DNA from: Erodium maritimum
Lineage: Eukaryota; Streptophyta; Magnoliopsida; Geraniales; Geraniaceae
Length of the DNA: 64,000 bases
Direction: 5' to 3'
Assembly (NCBI GenBank): GCA_963921825.1
Contig: OY997592.1
Coordinates: 23,315,432 to 23,379,431 of the forward strand
Of this stretch, positions 1 through 12,197 are shown one piece after another. Position numbers and translations under genes: made by a program. Under the pieces are notes generated by a model. The model did not search any database and was not told where the DNA came from. It was given only the letters and a program-made list of their open reading frames with translations. Within the stretch, counting starts at the first letter, position 1; every line of letters begins with the position of its first letter.

Positions 1-490
1 GCACTTTTTGCTGCTTAGGTGTGCACTAGTTACACTTTTGGTGTGTACGTTATGTTGCACTTTTAGCGTGCACGTTGTTGCACATTCTGGGGCACACTGT
101 TGCGATGCCTTTTCGATTAGGGATCGACATTATTATGGTCTAATTAGTCTAGAGTCTGTAATTTTTATTATTTTGTTTATACGTTTTCATTAGCTCTCGT
201 ATATATCGTCAGATGATATATAATATAATCCAATCTCCTTTCAAAAAAAAATTTGTTCTCACATTAACAAATACATAATAAAAAATTGAGACCATACATA
301 TCCCACGATCACCAACAAAGAAAGATCTCCAAACACCCCTAACAACATGATTTAACGACGCCGTTGAACTCTTCCCAAGTCCACCTTTCAATTTTTACTT
401 TATAAGGAATGATGATCCTTGTGCTTTCTTTCTCCTCCTTCTACTCTGAATTTTTATCGTTATATAGTGAATATTGCAGTTTAATTAAGA
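1..490. other. Unclassified sequence with a short degenerate tandem repeat at its start
   Basis: The first 110 bases look like about four degenerate copies of a 25-30 bp unit built around GCACTTTT followed by GTGTGCAC-like sequence and a GTT end. The rest is AT-rich. A 61-codon open frame at 8-193 simply follows the repeat and shows no recognisable domain, so I do not call it a gene. No feature is recognised in 195-490. Confidence 0.3.
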
Positions 491-2560
491 CTGCAATTAG
501 GATCGATCATTCAATCTAGGAGGGCCATGTTCGTCCGGGATCTACTTCGGTTCTTGGTGGAGGTTCTCAGCCCTCTCAATAGCGAAGGAAACATCATGTT
601 CTTCAATTCCCTGAGATGAGATCCCAGTCTGGTCCGGTCCTAAAGAACGTTTCTGGTGCACGCTCCGGGGAGCTCAACCTGTTGGCTGGTGCCGGGAAGG
701 TCTTTCCGACTTGGGACAATCTGGTTTCATCTAAGGAGATTGGGAAGTTCGTGATTCTGGTGTTCTGGCGAGGATTCTGCCATTCCTAGTGGTTCATCAG
801 GCAAAGAGATACAGGTAAGACCGAGTCTGTCTTTCGGCTTGTAGGTTCCTCGTTCTAAGGTCATCTCTTTGCAAGAAGATGAAAATAACATTCGTAACCT
901 ACCGTATGAAACCATTATGGGAAAACTCTGTGTCCTAACCTTCTTGAACGTTTCGTTTTGACGTCCTAACCCAGACCAACGTTTCGTTACAGTTCCATAC
1001 ACGAAAGGTTGGAACTTTTACAAAACCTGATATGAACCATTCAAATTAACGATTTCGTTAACATAGGAAGTGAAAAGTCGAAACTACAACTCCATTCACG
1101 TTAACCTTTCAGCTCCCCTTTGCCTGTTAAACATGCAATTAGAACACTTAGTATACATATCCAACAATTTTTCAACACTGAATTTCAAAATAATGCATTT
1201 TTTTTTGGAAAAAGGAGCTGAAAGGTTAACGTGAATGGAATTGTAGTTTCGACTTTTCACTTCCTATGTTAACGAAATCGTTAATTTGAACAGTTCATAT
1301 CAGGTTTTGTAGAAGTTCCAACCTTTCGTGTATGGAACTGTAACGAAACGTTGGTCTGGGTTAGGACGTCAAAACAAAACGTTGAAAAAGGTTAGGAACC
1401 AGAGTCATCCCTTTTCATTAGGTACATAATTTCTTTGGTTCGTTTGGCGATATCGTGAGATCCTTAGTCCTACTTCGTCCAAACCGTAAGGGGCATTTTT
1501 CGGCTTTGTTTCGTATCGAAAGGAGGAAGCAAACCAGGTTGTCTCCATCCTCAATGAGTTTAAGTTCAATGGCTACATTTTATTTATAGCCATTGTCTGG
1601 CGCCAGAAAGAAAAGTTGGTGAAGTTTTTTCCAAAACAAAGCACTAAAGGAGGAAAACATAGCCTCTACGAATTGGCTTTAGGAGAAGTCAAAGCATTAC
1701 AAGGCACTGGAGGGTTGATCTCTGATTCAGGTTGTTGTCGTTTGGTGACTGATCTCGCGCCGTCAATAAACTCCGACATAGCGCATTTTCCAGGTATTTC
1801 GGAACCAGGTCACCTTCTATCGCGGGTGGGTATCTCTGAGGATGTCATTGGGTTTGATTCCGGTTTGAAATCAAACGTTGTGATCTCGGGACAATTAGAG
1901 ACGGAGTTGGAGAACCGCGATTTGGAACAAGTTAAGGAAAGTATTGGGCCTATGTTTGTAGACCGGGCCACAATCCCAAGTCTGGTCGGGAGTCTAATTC
2001 AAGCCTTGGAGTCCACATGTATTTTGGATACAATTTAGAATAATAGTGTTTTGGGTATGGCTTGTAGTTCCAATCCTCCCGGGGTTGGTCTTGATGGTTT
2101 GAGTCCAATTAGTTCCCCCCCCCCCCCAGCTTTGTCAGGTCTCATACACCCTCAGGTTGGATCGAATTCAGTAGCATGTGGCAGTGACGGGTTGCTTTCG
2201 GTTCAAGAAACCTGAGATTCACCATTCTCGGGTCTTGTTCCTCAAATGTCAGAGAGACAGTCATGATAATAGGTGGCAACTTGTAATCCCACAGGAGACC
2301 ATCACAGTAGTCCGTGGAAGGAGGTTCTTCTGAAACCTCGTAATTTTAAACCTCTTAATAATGGTCGTCATTTGAAGCAGGCGTTGTCTAGAGTTTTGAA
2401 TTGTCAGAGTCGACCTCCCAAGTTTTTAGGGGACTACTTTACTGTTGAAATCAAACCAGCTCGCTCTTTGAGTTGTGAGAAAATTGTAAATTATGTGGAC
2501 GTTGGGAAGTAGATTTTACAAGCTCATTCCCCTCAACTAGCTCAGCATGTTCAACCAAAG
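491..2560 (+). pseudogene. Possible decayed coding sequence of unknown origin, split by a hairpin
   Basis: Plus-strand reading gives several protein-like stretches separated by stops: about 527-860, then 1616-2038 (140 codons) and 2273-2512 (79 codons). The 1616-2038 frame is compositionally protein-like (mixed charged and hydrophobic residues) but I recognise no family. A run of 12 or more C at about 2116-2128 and stops between the frames argue that nothing intact is encoded. The inverted repeat at 885-1445 interrupts the stretch. It could be a remnant of a retroelement or of a host gene. Confidence 0.25.
885..1445. repeat. Large inverted repeat (hairpin): about 186-bp core arms, about 95-bp loop
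   Basis: Core arms 932-1117 and 1213-1398 are near-identical reverse complements. The left arm ends CGTTAACCTTTCAGCTCC and the right arm begins GGAGCTGAAAGGTTAACG. Weaker complementarity continues outward to roughly 885 and 1445. The loop (1118-1212) is AT-rich with a T run. No TSD or known MITE terminus was seen. A transcript across it would fold into a long nearly perfect duplex. Confidence 0.85.
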
Positions 2561-3000
2561 GCTTTTGATGGTCCGAACTTGACTTCGAAAGGTGAAGAGT
2601 AGGCCATCGATGAAGGTTGAGTGCTCTCCTTTTTTGGTTTATTTGATTTGGTTTACTTTCTTCGGGTCCTGTTCCCACAACTCCTATTGAGAGCTCTTCT
2701 GTAATGATTGTCTTTTGGTCTGATCCTCCTTCGATATGATCTTCTTCTAAAAAAATATTCGAGGTTATAAAAAAACAAATACATAATAAATCCCACTCCA
2801 ACATAGTCCATTAACAAAATAGATATTTAATTTCAATCACAAAAATTCAATGTAATTACACCAAGAAAGAAAATCCCTACTAACATATTTCCTATACTAG
2901 AGTTTTACAATCGACATATTAATGAATTAACTAATCATCCAATTGCATTTATCTTAGTAATTAACTAGAATAATTTCTTAATTCGTACATTATTGAAGTT
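2561..3000. other. AT-rich unclassified sequence
   Basis: No gene, RNA or repeat recognised. The minus-strand open frame at 2451-2804 has no domain and overlaps the preceding fragment. Confidence 0.3.
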
Positions 3001-3004
3001 ATAC

Positions 3005-4300
3005 TGTGAATATGGCTTTGTCGGCCCTTTCTCGCCAATGGCCTCGTCGTCGCCCGGTCCCACCACTAATCACCCATGTCTCGCCATTGATCGACCTCAT
3101 CAAACTCTTCGTCTTCCTTCTCGAGCACCGTTCCATTTACTCGTCTAATCGGGACTTTCTTCTTAGTTCATTGAGGTACATGTTGTTATCTTACAACCTG
3201 TCCAATTGACTCTTGAGGGTCATTTCCATTTCAATGGGTTGACCTTTGCTAAATATTTTTCCCTCAAAATGACGGTCCTCAGTCAATACTGGCCTTTCCC
3301 GAGGAAAATATTCTGCTTCACTTGTATTTTTTTTACCTTGGACCACTTGACGTTAAGCTTGAAGCTTCTGCTGCAACATCGCCAATTGACCTTAAGCCTG
3401 ATTCTTCGTATACTGATTCATAGGATGAAACAACTTGGGGAACCACAAATTTTTCTTTGTCTTTGATTACTCGTACGGGTCTAGATGGGAGTCGGTTAGG
3501 TCCAACACTCTTCACTCTTGACATTTCAATAACAAATAATTGATTGTCTAATAGAACATAACAATTCTTCATAAACAATCTACAAGGAACAAATCTTGAT
3601 ACTAAGAATAAAATCACGATAATTGGTTTAATTGAAAAATGAAAAATCTTAATATGGGGATTAAAATCTCGATACTAGTAACAAACTCCTGATATTGGGG
3701 ATAAGAACACCATATTGAGTTCAAGCAATGTCGATACAAATGCCTGATACTGGTATAAAATCTCGATACTAGGTTACATTATAGAATTAAAAATCACAGT
3801 CGCTAAATTGGGCTAAATTGCATAATGAAAATTCCAGATATTGGGGAAATTACTAGCCACCTAATTTCCCTTACTCCGGCATCACGCACCACTACAGAAC
3901 ATCAACACAATGGGCACCTTAACACACATCGGTCCTTGTTTCCAAATACACTACATTAACAAACGAAATCAAAAACCCTAAGCGTTCATTTCCCCTTCAG
4001 ACTACATATGAAAAATCTACATACAACTTCAAACAAGAAATAGCTAGACACATAAGATGTAAGAAGATTATAAACGTGCGTACCTAGGTCATTTGGGTAG
4101 ATCGAGCGACGGCTTCGCTTGGTTCTCGACGCTGACAGTGTTTCGTTCTCGGGCGATTTTTGTGAATGGAGATGTAGACAGGGTGCTGAAGATCAAGTCA
4201 AATAGAGTGGTCTGAAGATGAAGTCGAAGAAGAGCTGATATGGTGTTCGATTCGATCTAATGTGAGGGATTCAAAAGGATGGAACTTGTTTTGTGTAGCT
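3005..4300 (-). pseudogene. Possible decayed minus-strand gene fragment, unknown family
   Basis: On the minus strand a coding-looking stretch runs from about 3568 towards 3200, starting MSRVKSVGPNRLPSRP. The frame ends at a stop beside a run of eight A at about 3327-3334. Shifting frame there restores another 45 or so protein-like residues, consistent with a slippage frameshift. Upstream, 4090-4300 (minus) is pyrimidine-rich and ends in a donor-like CCTAG/GTACGC, as a 5' leader exon would. Between them, 3620-3850 is AT-rich with repeated TCTCGATACTAG-like motifs. I do not recognise the protein; this could be a small dead host gene or part of a transposon. Confidence 0.25.
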
Positions 4301-4880
4301 GAAGTAAGAGTAAAATATTCTTTTCGTTGGTATAAACTAAAATAGATAAGAAAAACAAGAGAAAAATTTTTGGGTGTAATTTGGGTGTTTAATTAAGGGT
4401 ATAAATGTAATTTCGCGGGTTCAGGAAATATATGGACTACAAAATTGTAAGAGGAAAAGAAGGGAAAACATGGAGGCTAACTTCTAAAACTTACTTATGT
4501 ATAAGTTATTTACCTGATTTCCCCGTTTAATATGATACTTGGCATGTCGAGGTCATGAATTCGTATTTCTATAAGCTTGACCAACCCAACTCTTACTCCC
4601 TAAGCATAATGAGGGGCATGCATGTTCCCTTTTATAAGAGGTGTGTTTGATCATAGCGTAGCAAGTTATTTCTATATGTTTATGTCAATGATCAATTGCC
4701 TCACCACTGTATGTTTGTGTGTTTTTAACAAGGAACTACTGACATTCTTCCATGTATATAGTAGTAGGTCGCGACTTACGCTATTGCTGAACTTAAGCGT
4801 GAGACAAATAAATTTGACAAAACTTATTTACAAATGTATGTGTAAATAGTAACCAAGTACATGATTCTAAAGTTATAATA
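4301..4880. other. AT-rich spacer, nothing recognised
   Basis: The 75-codon frame at 4622-4849 shows no domain or coding bias. I see no other feature. Confidence 0.3.
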
Positions 4881-6860
4881 CTCGTGGCCGGTCGGACACC
4901 CAACCCTCGATTACAGCACGCATCAGTCGCCGAAGGACAAGCTGGTCTCGGCTAGTGCGGTGATGAGTGGGGATGACTATGCGTCAAATCCCTCTTTTAA
5001 CGTGCATCAGGACACGGTCATCAAGCAATATAGAGACGGTTAAGTACTGGTCGATCCCACGAGGAGTAGAGGTATCACTAGTATTTTGCTAAAACCTAGG
5101 GATGTGGGCTGTCACTTTCACATCCCCGAAAAGGAAAATAAAAGTATAAAAGTAAAGGTTGTTGTTTAATTTTAGAAAATAAAGAAATCTATATACACGC
5201 TACCACCTAAGACACATAACTTTGATTCACACAAAGAGTCGGTCACGAGTACAAGTAAAGCTGAATTCCAATTAATGCATGGTTTGGTTAACGAGAGTGA
5301 AATCAAATAACGCTTTCCTTATGGTCTTAGAGCATTTAAGTTCCTATGTATGCGGTATCAAGAAATCAACCACATACTAGTCACGGGGAGAGGGCACAAG
5401 ACCATTGCCCGGACCGATATGTGAACCACCAATCATCGGAAAGCAATAACTACGGTGTAGTTCTATGATCTTGAGCGAAGCTCGATCAATCCTCGAACGA
5501 AAGATAACGACAACGAATGCATGTCACTCTCGCTACCAACTACCACAAGTAGAGATAGCTACACCATTCGACGAATCAACTCAGATACGCCTAGTTCACT
5601 TCCTAATTCCCGACTACCATCAATAACGATGCACACCGGAAATCAGGTAGAACTAAATAGAGTATCGAATCGCGATACTCTGGTGCTACACAAGCATGAG
5701 AAGACTCTAAATAAATGTCGAATCTACTCAGCTACGCCTAGTTCAATCGACCTGATGACCGAATAAATCGATCATCAAGGAGAACTAAATAGAGCAACGA
5801 ATCACGAAGCTCTAGTAATACACAAGCATGAGTAAACTCTAAATCAATAAACGAATCTACTTCGCTACGCCTAGTCCACTTCTCAAAAAACAAACACCAC
5901 CGATTAAGATGAGTTCGCTAATCGAGTAGAACTAAATAGAACCTCGTTCTAGTAATACTCAAGCGTAAGTAAATTCTATAAACGTGAAATTTTGTCTCAC
6001 ACTAGATCAAATCATGGATCTCTCCAAACATCGATCTACATATCGCACACAACAACCATGGGAAAATCCCTAAATCGTTCGGTCGACTTGAAACACACAA
6101 GAGAATCGAGAAAACACATCCTAACATATTTATATCTCGTCAATAGGAAATCAAGACATAAAAATATTGGAAATCATAAATAAGTTCACTAAATGGCTAA
6201 AGTTTGTATTTTTACTAATCTTAACCTAGAACTTGATATACACCCGAGAGATGAAATAACTAGCACATGAAATCGGGCTTTAAAATCATGAAAGTTTCAA
6301 ACACAAAGTAAAAAAATCATGTTTGAACATCGATTAGCTAAAATAAAGACGAATACTCATACAAGCAAGTGGATGCCATTAACCTCAGAAACCCCAAATC
6401 ATGCCAAAAACACCATCAAACTCAAATTAACCATCAATCCATACATTAAATTAAAGGAACTCAACATATACACAATACCCATGACCAAAGATTGAAATCC
6501 AAGGTCATGGAATTCAAATCCTACTCAAGCATACCAAAAAACCGAGTTTTATAACAAAATAGAGAAAGATAGAAATAAGAACCGGGATTGGGTTGAGAAA
6601 CTCAATCGAAAATCTCCTCTAGCTTGCAAACCCACCATCTCCAACCCTCCAAAGCTTCAACTCATGAAAATGGAGAAGTTGGAGATTGTGGGAAGCTCAT
6701 GGATGCTTGAGAGCTCCTTGGATCGTCTAGATTATGGCCTTAGATGGTAGAAAATGCTCTCAGGATAAAGAACACCAAAAACACTTGAAGAACTTGAAGA
6801 ACAAGAAAGAGAATAAAATATAAAAAATTGATCTTCTATTCTAAAAAATATGATATGAAA
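4881..6860. repeat. Unclassified dispersed-repeat-like region
   Basis: The stretch around 5040-5120 contains GTCGATCCCACGAGGAGTAG, a phrase I associate with non-coding parts of plant LTR retrotransposons (recollection, not a search). It is followed by a tandem repeat and AT-rich sequence without coding content. No LTR ends, primer site or TSD were found, so no element boundary is claimed. Confidence 0.3.
5550..5985. repeat. Degenerate 120-140 bp tandem repeat, about three units
   Basis: Units begin near 5560, 5725 and 5855. Each carries, in order, CGAATC(A/T)AC, TACGCCTAGT(T/C)CA, GTAGAACTAAATAGA, a CTC(T/G)-rich spot, then CACAAGCATGAG and ACTCTA. Units differ by small indels, so this is an old array. 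It is AT-rich with no coding frame shared across units. Confidence 0.6.
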
Positions 6861-6874
6861 ATTGTTTTTTCGCT

Positions 6875-6923
6875 CACTCTCTCTCTCTCTCTCCCTCTCT
6901 CTCTCTCTATATATATATATATA
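6875..6923. repeat. (CT)n followed by (TA)n microsatellite
   Basis: A CTCTCT run passes directly into ATATAT just before the first inverted-repeat element. Further (TA)n tracts lie between the next elements and after the last one (13492-13505). Confidence 0.9.
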
Positions 6924-7184
6924 GGGGACCAATCAAGTACAAACCATATTTCGGGTCAGAACGTAGAACTAATCTGGGCCATTGATTATCCAGATCGGAT
7001 GACCACCGAAATTCAAGGGGGGGGGGGTCGTGATTGATTACGAAATCAATTACAAGATATGCATTAATTAAAAAGATATTAAAAGATATGCATTAAATCT
7101 GGGCCATTAATTCTATGATCCAAAGGCCCAGATTGATAGTTCTACGTTCTGACGAAAGATACAAGTTTGTACCTGATTGTTATT
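6924..7184. mobile_element. MITE-like element, copy 1, in (TA)n
   Basis: Ends are imperfect inverted repeats. The left end reads CAATCAAGTACAAACC then GTCAGAACGTAGAACTA and ATCTGGGCC. The right end, reverse-complemented, reads CAATCAGGTACAAAC, GTCAGAACGTAGAACTA and ATCTGGGCC. The interior has a G run (7016-7027) and ATATGCATTAATTAAAAAGA twice. No coding capacity. (TA)n lies on both sides, so the TSD cannot be distinguished from the microsatellite. Confidence 0.85.
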
Positions 7185-7205
7185 ATATATATATATATAT
7201 ATATA

Positions 7206-7470
7206 GGGGAACAATCAAGTACAACCCTATTTCGAGTCAGGACGTAGAACTAATCTGGGCCATTGATTATCCAGATCGGATGGCCACCGAAATTCAAGGG
7301 GGGGGGGGGGGTGGTGATTGATTACGAAATCAATTACAAGATATGCATTAATTAAAAAGATATTAAAAGATATGCATTAAATCTGGGCCATTAATTCTAC
7401 GATCCAAAGGCTTAGATTGATAGTTCTACGTTATGACGAAAGATACAAGTTTGTACCTGATTGTTATCCT
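7206..7470. mobile_element. MITE-like element, copy 2, near-identical to copy 1
   Basis: Same termini and same interior order as 6924-7184, including the G run (here slightly longer) and the duplicated ATGCATTAA motif. It is separated from copy 1 only by (TA)n. The similarity suggests either a recent tandem duplication or two insertions of one family into the same microsatellite. Confidence 0.85.
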
Positions 7471-7490
7471 ATATATATATATATATATAT

Positions 7491-8577
7491 GATCACTATC
7501 AGGTACAAACCTTACAAATTGGTCAGAACGTAGAACTAATCTCATCCTTTGAAATATTTTATTGGATGGGTGAGATTTGTTTTCCAATTTTAACTACACG
7601 CGCATAAAAATATGCTGAAATTGGTTTTAATTTCGAATTTGAGGGTAATTTTGACTTTTTTTTTCACCAAGTTTACTATTTTGATCTTTCCCGCTTCGTT
7701 TCAACTCCGATTTAATTTTTTCTTGCGCCAATAATTTTATTTTTCCAAGACCTATCTATCAAGTAGCATATTGAATAAGTTTTGAAGCAATAAAAAAACG
7801 TTTTACTCAAACAAAAAAAAGAAACGAAAGGAATGTATGTTTTGTAATTTTCAATTGTATGTGTACACTAAACTTAATGTATGTTTGTGTTGTAGAGTGA
7901 AAAGTTATGGATAGTATACATACAAATGCATTTTCAAAAACATACGTTAAGGTTAACTTACACATGAATATGAAAATGGTAAAAACATACATTCAGTTCA
8001 GCTTACACATACAAATGAAAATGGGAAGAACATACATTAAGTTTAGTTTACACATATGCAGTTGCGAAAACATAAAAAACATACATTAAGTTTAGCCTAC
8101 ACATAAAAATGAAAATGGCAAGAACATACATTGAGTTTAGCTCCTATAAACATACATTAGGTTTAACGTACACATACAACTGAAAATTACAAAACATACA
8201 TTAAATTCGTTTATTTTATTTTTTTGAGTAAATCGTTTTTTTATTGCTTCAAAACGTATTCAATATGCTACTTGATAGATAGGTCTTGGAAAAAGAAAAT
8301 TTTTGGCGCAAGAAAAAATTAAATCGGAGTTAAAACGAAGCGGGAAAGATCAAAATAGTAAACTTGGTGAAAAAAAACGAAAATAGCAACCAATTTTGAT
8401 TTCCCACTTGTATTTTACGATTTCCAACTATTTTTTTCCCGAAAATACCCACAAACAATGCGCGTGAACCTATTTTGGAATCAGAATTTATCAAAAATCT
8501 TAGCCCTTGATTTGATATATTGAATGATGTAGATTAGTTATATGTTCTGATCTAAGGAAGGGTTTGTACTTGATAGC
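7491..8577. mobile_element. Longer inverted-repeat element sharing ends with the two MITEs
   Basis: The left end CTATCAGGTACAAACCTTAC...GGTCAGAACGTAGAACTAATCT mirrors the right end, which reverse-complements to CTATCAAGTACAAACCCTTCC...ATCAGAACATATAACTAATCT. Subterminal arms 7657-7811 and 8222-8374 are a second, near-perfect inverted repeat containing CCCGCTTCGTTTCAACTCCG. The centre holds an AT-rich minisatellite. No transposase is encoded; open frames here are short and repeat-driven. Confidence 0.8.
7833..8205. repeat. AT-rich minisatellite, period about 44-45 bp, inverted at its left edge
   Basis: Units start at about 7940, 7985, 8030, 8079, 8123, 8148 and 8193, each with ACATACATTAAGTTTAGC and ACACATACAAATGAAAATGG. 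At 7833-7880 the same unit appears in the opposite orientation, so the array forms part of the inverted arms of the surrounding element. Confidence 0.8.
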
Positions 8578-9382
8578 AATCAAGTACGAACCATGAGTTA
8601 TGGTGTGAACCTGCGAACTCAACCAGATTGCGCCATGTGTCGCGCTCAGAAAATGTCCCCTTTTTGTTATAATCAAGTTTATTAATTCGATTTTTCCCGT
8701 TTCGTTTCAACTCCGATTTCATTTTTTCTTGCACCAATATTCTTATTTTTTCAAGAGCTTTCTAACAAGTAGTGGATTGCATATATTTTGATGTGTTTTT
8801 GAATACGTGTGTGGATGTGTGAATATGAGTGCGAAATGTCACGCCCCAATTTCAGTAAACCGAACTCGGGACGCGAACATTTAAAATAAACACTTTGAAA
8901 CCTTTTTCATTAAATCGCTTTAAAATCACCATTTGTTCAACAAAATAATATTTACAACTCAAAATAAGTCCCAACAAGTGGACAAAAACATGGTATACGT
9001 CGCTAGACTCAAATAAGCCCAGAACCCCGCTTCTAGCTCTTCAAGCTTCAGAAGCTCACCTAGTCTAGCCTGTGAACGGTACCTGTAGGAAAAGCAGCTA
9101 GGGGTGAGCGTTCGCTCACCACCACAGATAACGGACTGACTACGGCATACTTAGCAGACAAAGCCGGTAACACCCAAAACCAACCCAACACCGGGAAAGC
9201 AAGTTCCCAAACCAAGTACTCAAATGACACACACCCGTTACCTTCCTCAACAGACTCAACACTCGGACTCGTGATGTAAATCCAACACAACCATTGACGA
9301 CCTCCTCCAAAGACATGACAGATAAATACGCAACACCAACCAAGATCACAAAGGATCGCATTCCTGCCAGCTGCTCAGTGCC

Positions 9383-9540
9383 AAAGAACGCTCGAAACCT
9401 CCCGAGACTCTAACTCGGTCAGGCCAGCCAAAGAACGCTCGCAACCTCCTGAGACTCTAACTCGGTCAGGCCAACCAAAGAACGCTCGCAACCTCCCGAG
9501 ACTCTAACTCGGTCAGGCCAGCCAAAGAATGCTCACAACC
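9383..9540. repeat. 47-bp tandem repeat in the LTR, hairpin-bearing
   Basis: AGAACG starts at 9385, 9432 and 9479, an exact 47-bp period. On the LTR sense strand each unit contains CCGAG-TTAGAGT-CTCGG, a small hairpin with a fixed loop. The same array occurs in other copies, for example 29870-30490, 38170-38920 and 63470-63660. Confidence 0.85.
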
Positions 9541-9729
9541 GCAAACCACACACGCGCGGCCAGGACCCCTTTCTTGTCGGGCGGGCCCCCTACCCCGTCT
9601 GAACATGCAGACGCGTGTGCTCGTGGACCCCCGTTTCATGAAGCGGGCCCCCAACCTCAGGTAACCACAATCACAATCACAAGCAAGTTCAACAATCAGT
9701 CACAACACAGGTTCAACACTCACATGCAC

Positions 9730-10230
9730 TCATGGCCACCCAAGACACCAACAATAACGTGCTCAACAACCCCACGACACTCACGGCCACCCAAAACACA
9801 CCAACAGTAACTCACGGGCTCAACAACCCCACGGCACTCATGGCCACCCAAAACACACCAACAGTAACTCACATGCTCAACAACCCCACGACACTCACGG
9901 CCACCCAAAACACACCAACAGTAACTCACGGGCTCAACAACCCCACGGCACGCATGGCCACCCAAAACACACCAACAGTAACTCACGGGCTCAACAACCC
10001 AACAAGCACTCACGGCCACTCAAAACCACCAACAGTCACTCACGGGCTCAACAACCCCACGGGCACCACGGCCTCTCAAGACACACCAACGGTAACTCAC
10101 GGGCTCAACAACCCTACATGCACTCACGGCCTCCCAAGACACACAAGCAATAACTCACGGGCTCAACAACCCTACAGGCACTCATGGCCTCTCAAGACAC
10201 ACCAACAGTAAAGACACGGGTTCAACAACC
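9730..10230. repeat. 57-bp minisatellite in the LTR
   Basis: CAACAG recurs at 9802, 9859, 9916 and 9973, exactly 57 bp apart, with more variable units to 10230. Because 57 is a multiple of three, both strands stay open across the array; I regard these frames as by-products. Equivalent arrays are at 26120-26440, 29770-30130, 38270-38530, 46780-46990 and 63880-64000. Confidence 0.85.
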
Positions 10231-10294
10231 CTACATGCACTCATGGCCACCCAAGACACCAAGGTAAAGACACGGGTTTAACAACCCCACGGGC

Positions 10295-10510
10295 ACTCAT
10301 GGCCACCCAAAACACCAACAATAACTCACGGGCTCTCATGGCCACCCAAGACACCAACACTAATACACGAGCTCTCATGGCCACCCAAGACACCAACACT
10401 AATACACGGGCTCTCATGGCCACCCAAGATACCAACAATAATACACGGGCTCTCATGGCCACCCAAGACACCAACATTAATACACGGGCTCTCATGGCCA
10501 CCCAAGACAT
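10295..10510. repeat. 39-bp minisatellite in the LTR
   Basis: CTCATGG occurs at 10335, 10374, 10413, 10452 and 10491, exactly 39 bp apart. Units read CTCATGGCCACCCAAGACAC then an AC-rich filler. It is adjacent to and derived from the 57-bp unit, sharing TGGCCACCCAA(G/A)ACACCAAC. Confidence 0.9.
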
Positions 10511-12197
10511 AAAGTAAACAGTCAACCTCCGGGCATGGTCATATGCCTCCAGTAATTCTAATATCGATAAGTTCTCTGCTCCTAGGACACTACTAAGTGT
10601 CACATGCTTTTCTCATAAACGCTACATTCCCGTATCATGCTTTTCTAATATTCGATAAACTTACTTAACCCACGACACCCCGGTGTCACATGCAATTCTA
10701 CTGTTAACTTTCCCTAGTCAGGGCCGAGATCCGGCTACTTTTCCCTACCTCGTGCGTGTTTTCCAAAAGCCAACCAACAAGCTCCGGTGATGATCTCAGT
10801 CACTCACCCAGCTTTCCCTTGCCTCGGTCCGTGGCACGATCTAAAAGAACACAATTTTAAGGCACTTAACAACTCGCAGGAATAAACTGAAAATCATTGA
10901 ACTTGACGCCCAAACTTAACCCCGACAATGTCGATCACTCCCAAACTCCCCAAATACTCGACATTGTCGATAAGGGACCCGTAAAGGCCCGATTCGCCCG
11001 ACATGGCGAATCTGCCCGGGTTTTGTAAATGCCCTTCCGGGGCTCCAAAAATTCCCGTTTTCGTTTCTACGGTCTTAGAATAATTCAAGGGTCCCAATGT
11101 ACTTGACAGAATCGAATTCCGGCTTCCGAGTCAATTAATTAACGTTTCAAGTTTCTAAAACCCGTTAATATAACCTTTCCAATTTAATTCCAATTTTCGA
11201 TTTCGGTTATGGATAAATGGTCCGAGGAACGTTTTAAACCTCCCGAACACTAAACCCGAGCACCCGAGCACGTGGGCCCCACACGGCCACAATAGGAAAA
11301 TTTCCTTTTCGCCCCAAAACATTCCTAACGAACCCCAAACCTCAACCATTCATCTTTAAACCAATCTTAAACAAAACCCAACCTTAATCAAACCGTTTAA
11401 AATCAAACCCTAAATTTCAAACGTACTAAAACGAAAATCGGTTAGATGCTCACCGTAGAGAATGACGGTGTGAACTTGATTCTTCTATCTTTGAGACGAT
11501 CCAACGGTTTGATGAACGAGAGGAGGCAAAACCCTAACCAAACCTTCTCTTTTATTCTCTCCTTTTCTCTCTTCTTCTAACCCACTTTCTCTCTCTAAAA
11601 AGTCTCAATTTTTCTAACTTTGCCGAGAACAACACACTTCCTTTCCTTTTGTTTTGTTTCAAAAAAGTAACAAATAATACTTAATGATAAAACTAACACT
11701 ATTGAAGTCTTCTCTGGTCTTGTCCTAAAACCTAACACCACCACATAGTTGACATGTAGTCAAGTGGGTCCCACACCTTTTTGGAAAATATCTACTAGAT
11801 ATTTTCCAATCAGATTCGCGAAATTCAGACGTTTCGGGCCCCGAACGGGCATTTTTTCCAAAAAATTACGAAACTTGACGGGCTACAAGGAAACGGCTCA
11901 ACTAAGACCGCTGCGACGACGGCTAAGCTTTTTGGATCCAAAACGGTCCTCGAATGGACCAAAACGTCGCTCGGTTGACTTTTCCAGCGAAAAGTCAACA
12001 TTTCCCAAATTGATCAGAAAGTTTCCCTGAGTCCCCCGGAACTCACTTTGGTCGATAACGGGGTCAACTTAAGTCCGGTATGACACTCGGGGTCATTTTA
12101 GGTTCAATTAAGTGTCAGTCTTAAAAATTTTAAATTTTCCTGTTTTTCGCAGGTGTGATTGGTGTTGACCGGGAGTGGTTATTACACGAAAAGTGTG

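Larger units (their letters stand above)
8837..12186 (-). mobile_element. Solo LTR of a large (probably Gypsy-type) retrotransposon, family 1
   Basis: Bounded by TG (TGTCACGCCCC) and CA (GTTATTACA) with a perfect 5-bp TSD CGAAA at 8832-8836 and 12187-12191. The interrupted host arm is restored when the LTR is removed. No terminal direct repeats, primer site, gag or pol occur inside, so it is read as one 3350-bp LTR. Sense strand is inferred as minus because that direction reads TGTAATAACC to GGGGCGTGACA and shows splice-like signals: donor at 11453-11452, acceptor ending at 9083. Large LTRs with such ends are typical of plant Tekay/Del-type Gypsy elements (family knowledge; not searched). Confidence 0.9.

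Noticed and set aside
9103..9120. Palindrome considered as a rho-independent terminator
   Set aside because: No T tract follows, the context is a plant LTR, and its fixed position relative to the acceptor suggests another role.
9720..10603. Open frames on both strands (up to 159 codons) encoding 13- or 19-residue repeats
   Set aside because: They follow directly from minisatellite periods of 39 and 57 bp inside an LTR, are open on both strands, and have no domain or start context.
8837..12186. Solo LTR considered as a complete non-LTR or Helitron element
   Set aside because: TG...CA ends, a perfect 5-bp TSD and the same ends in six other copies fit an LTR; Helitrons make no TSD.
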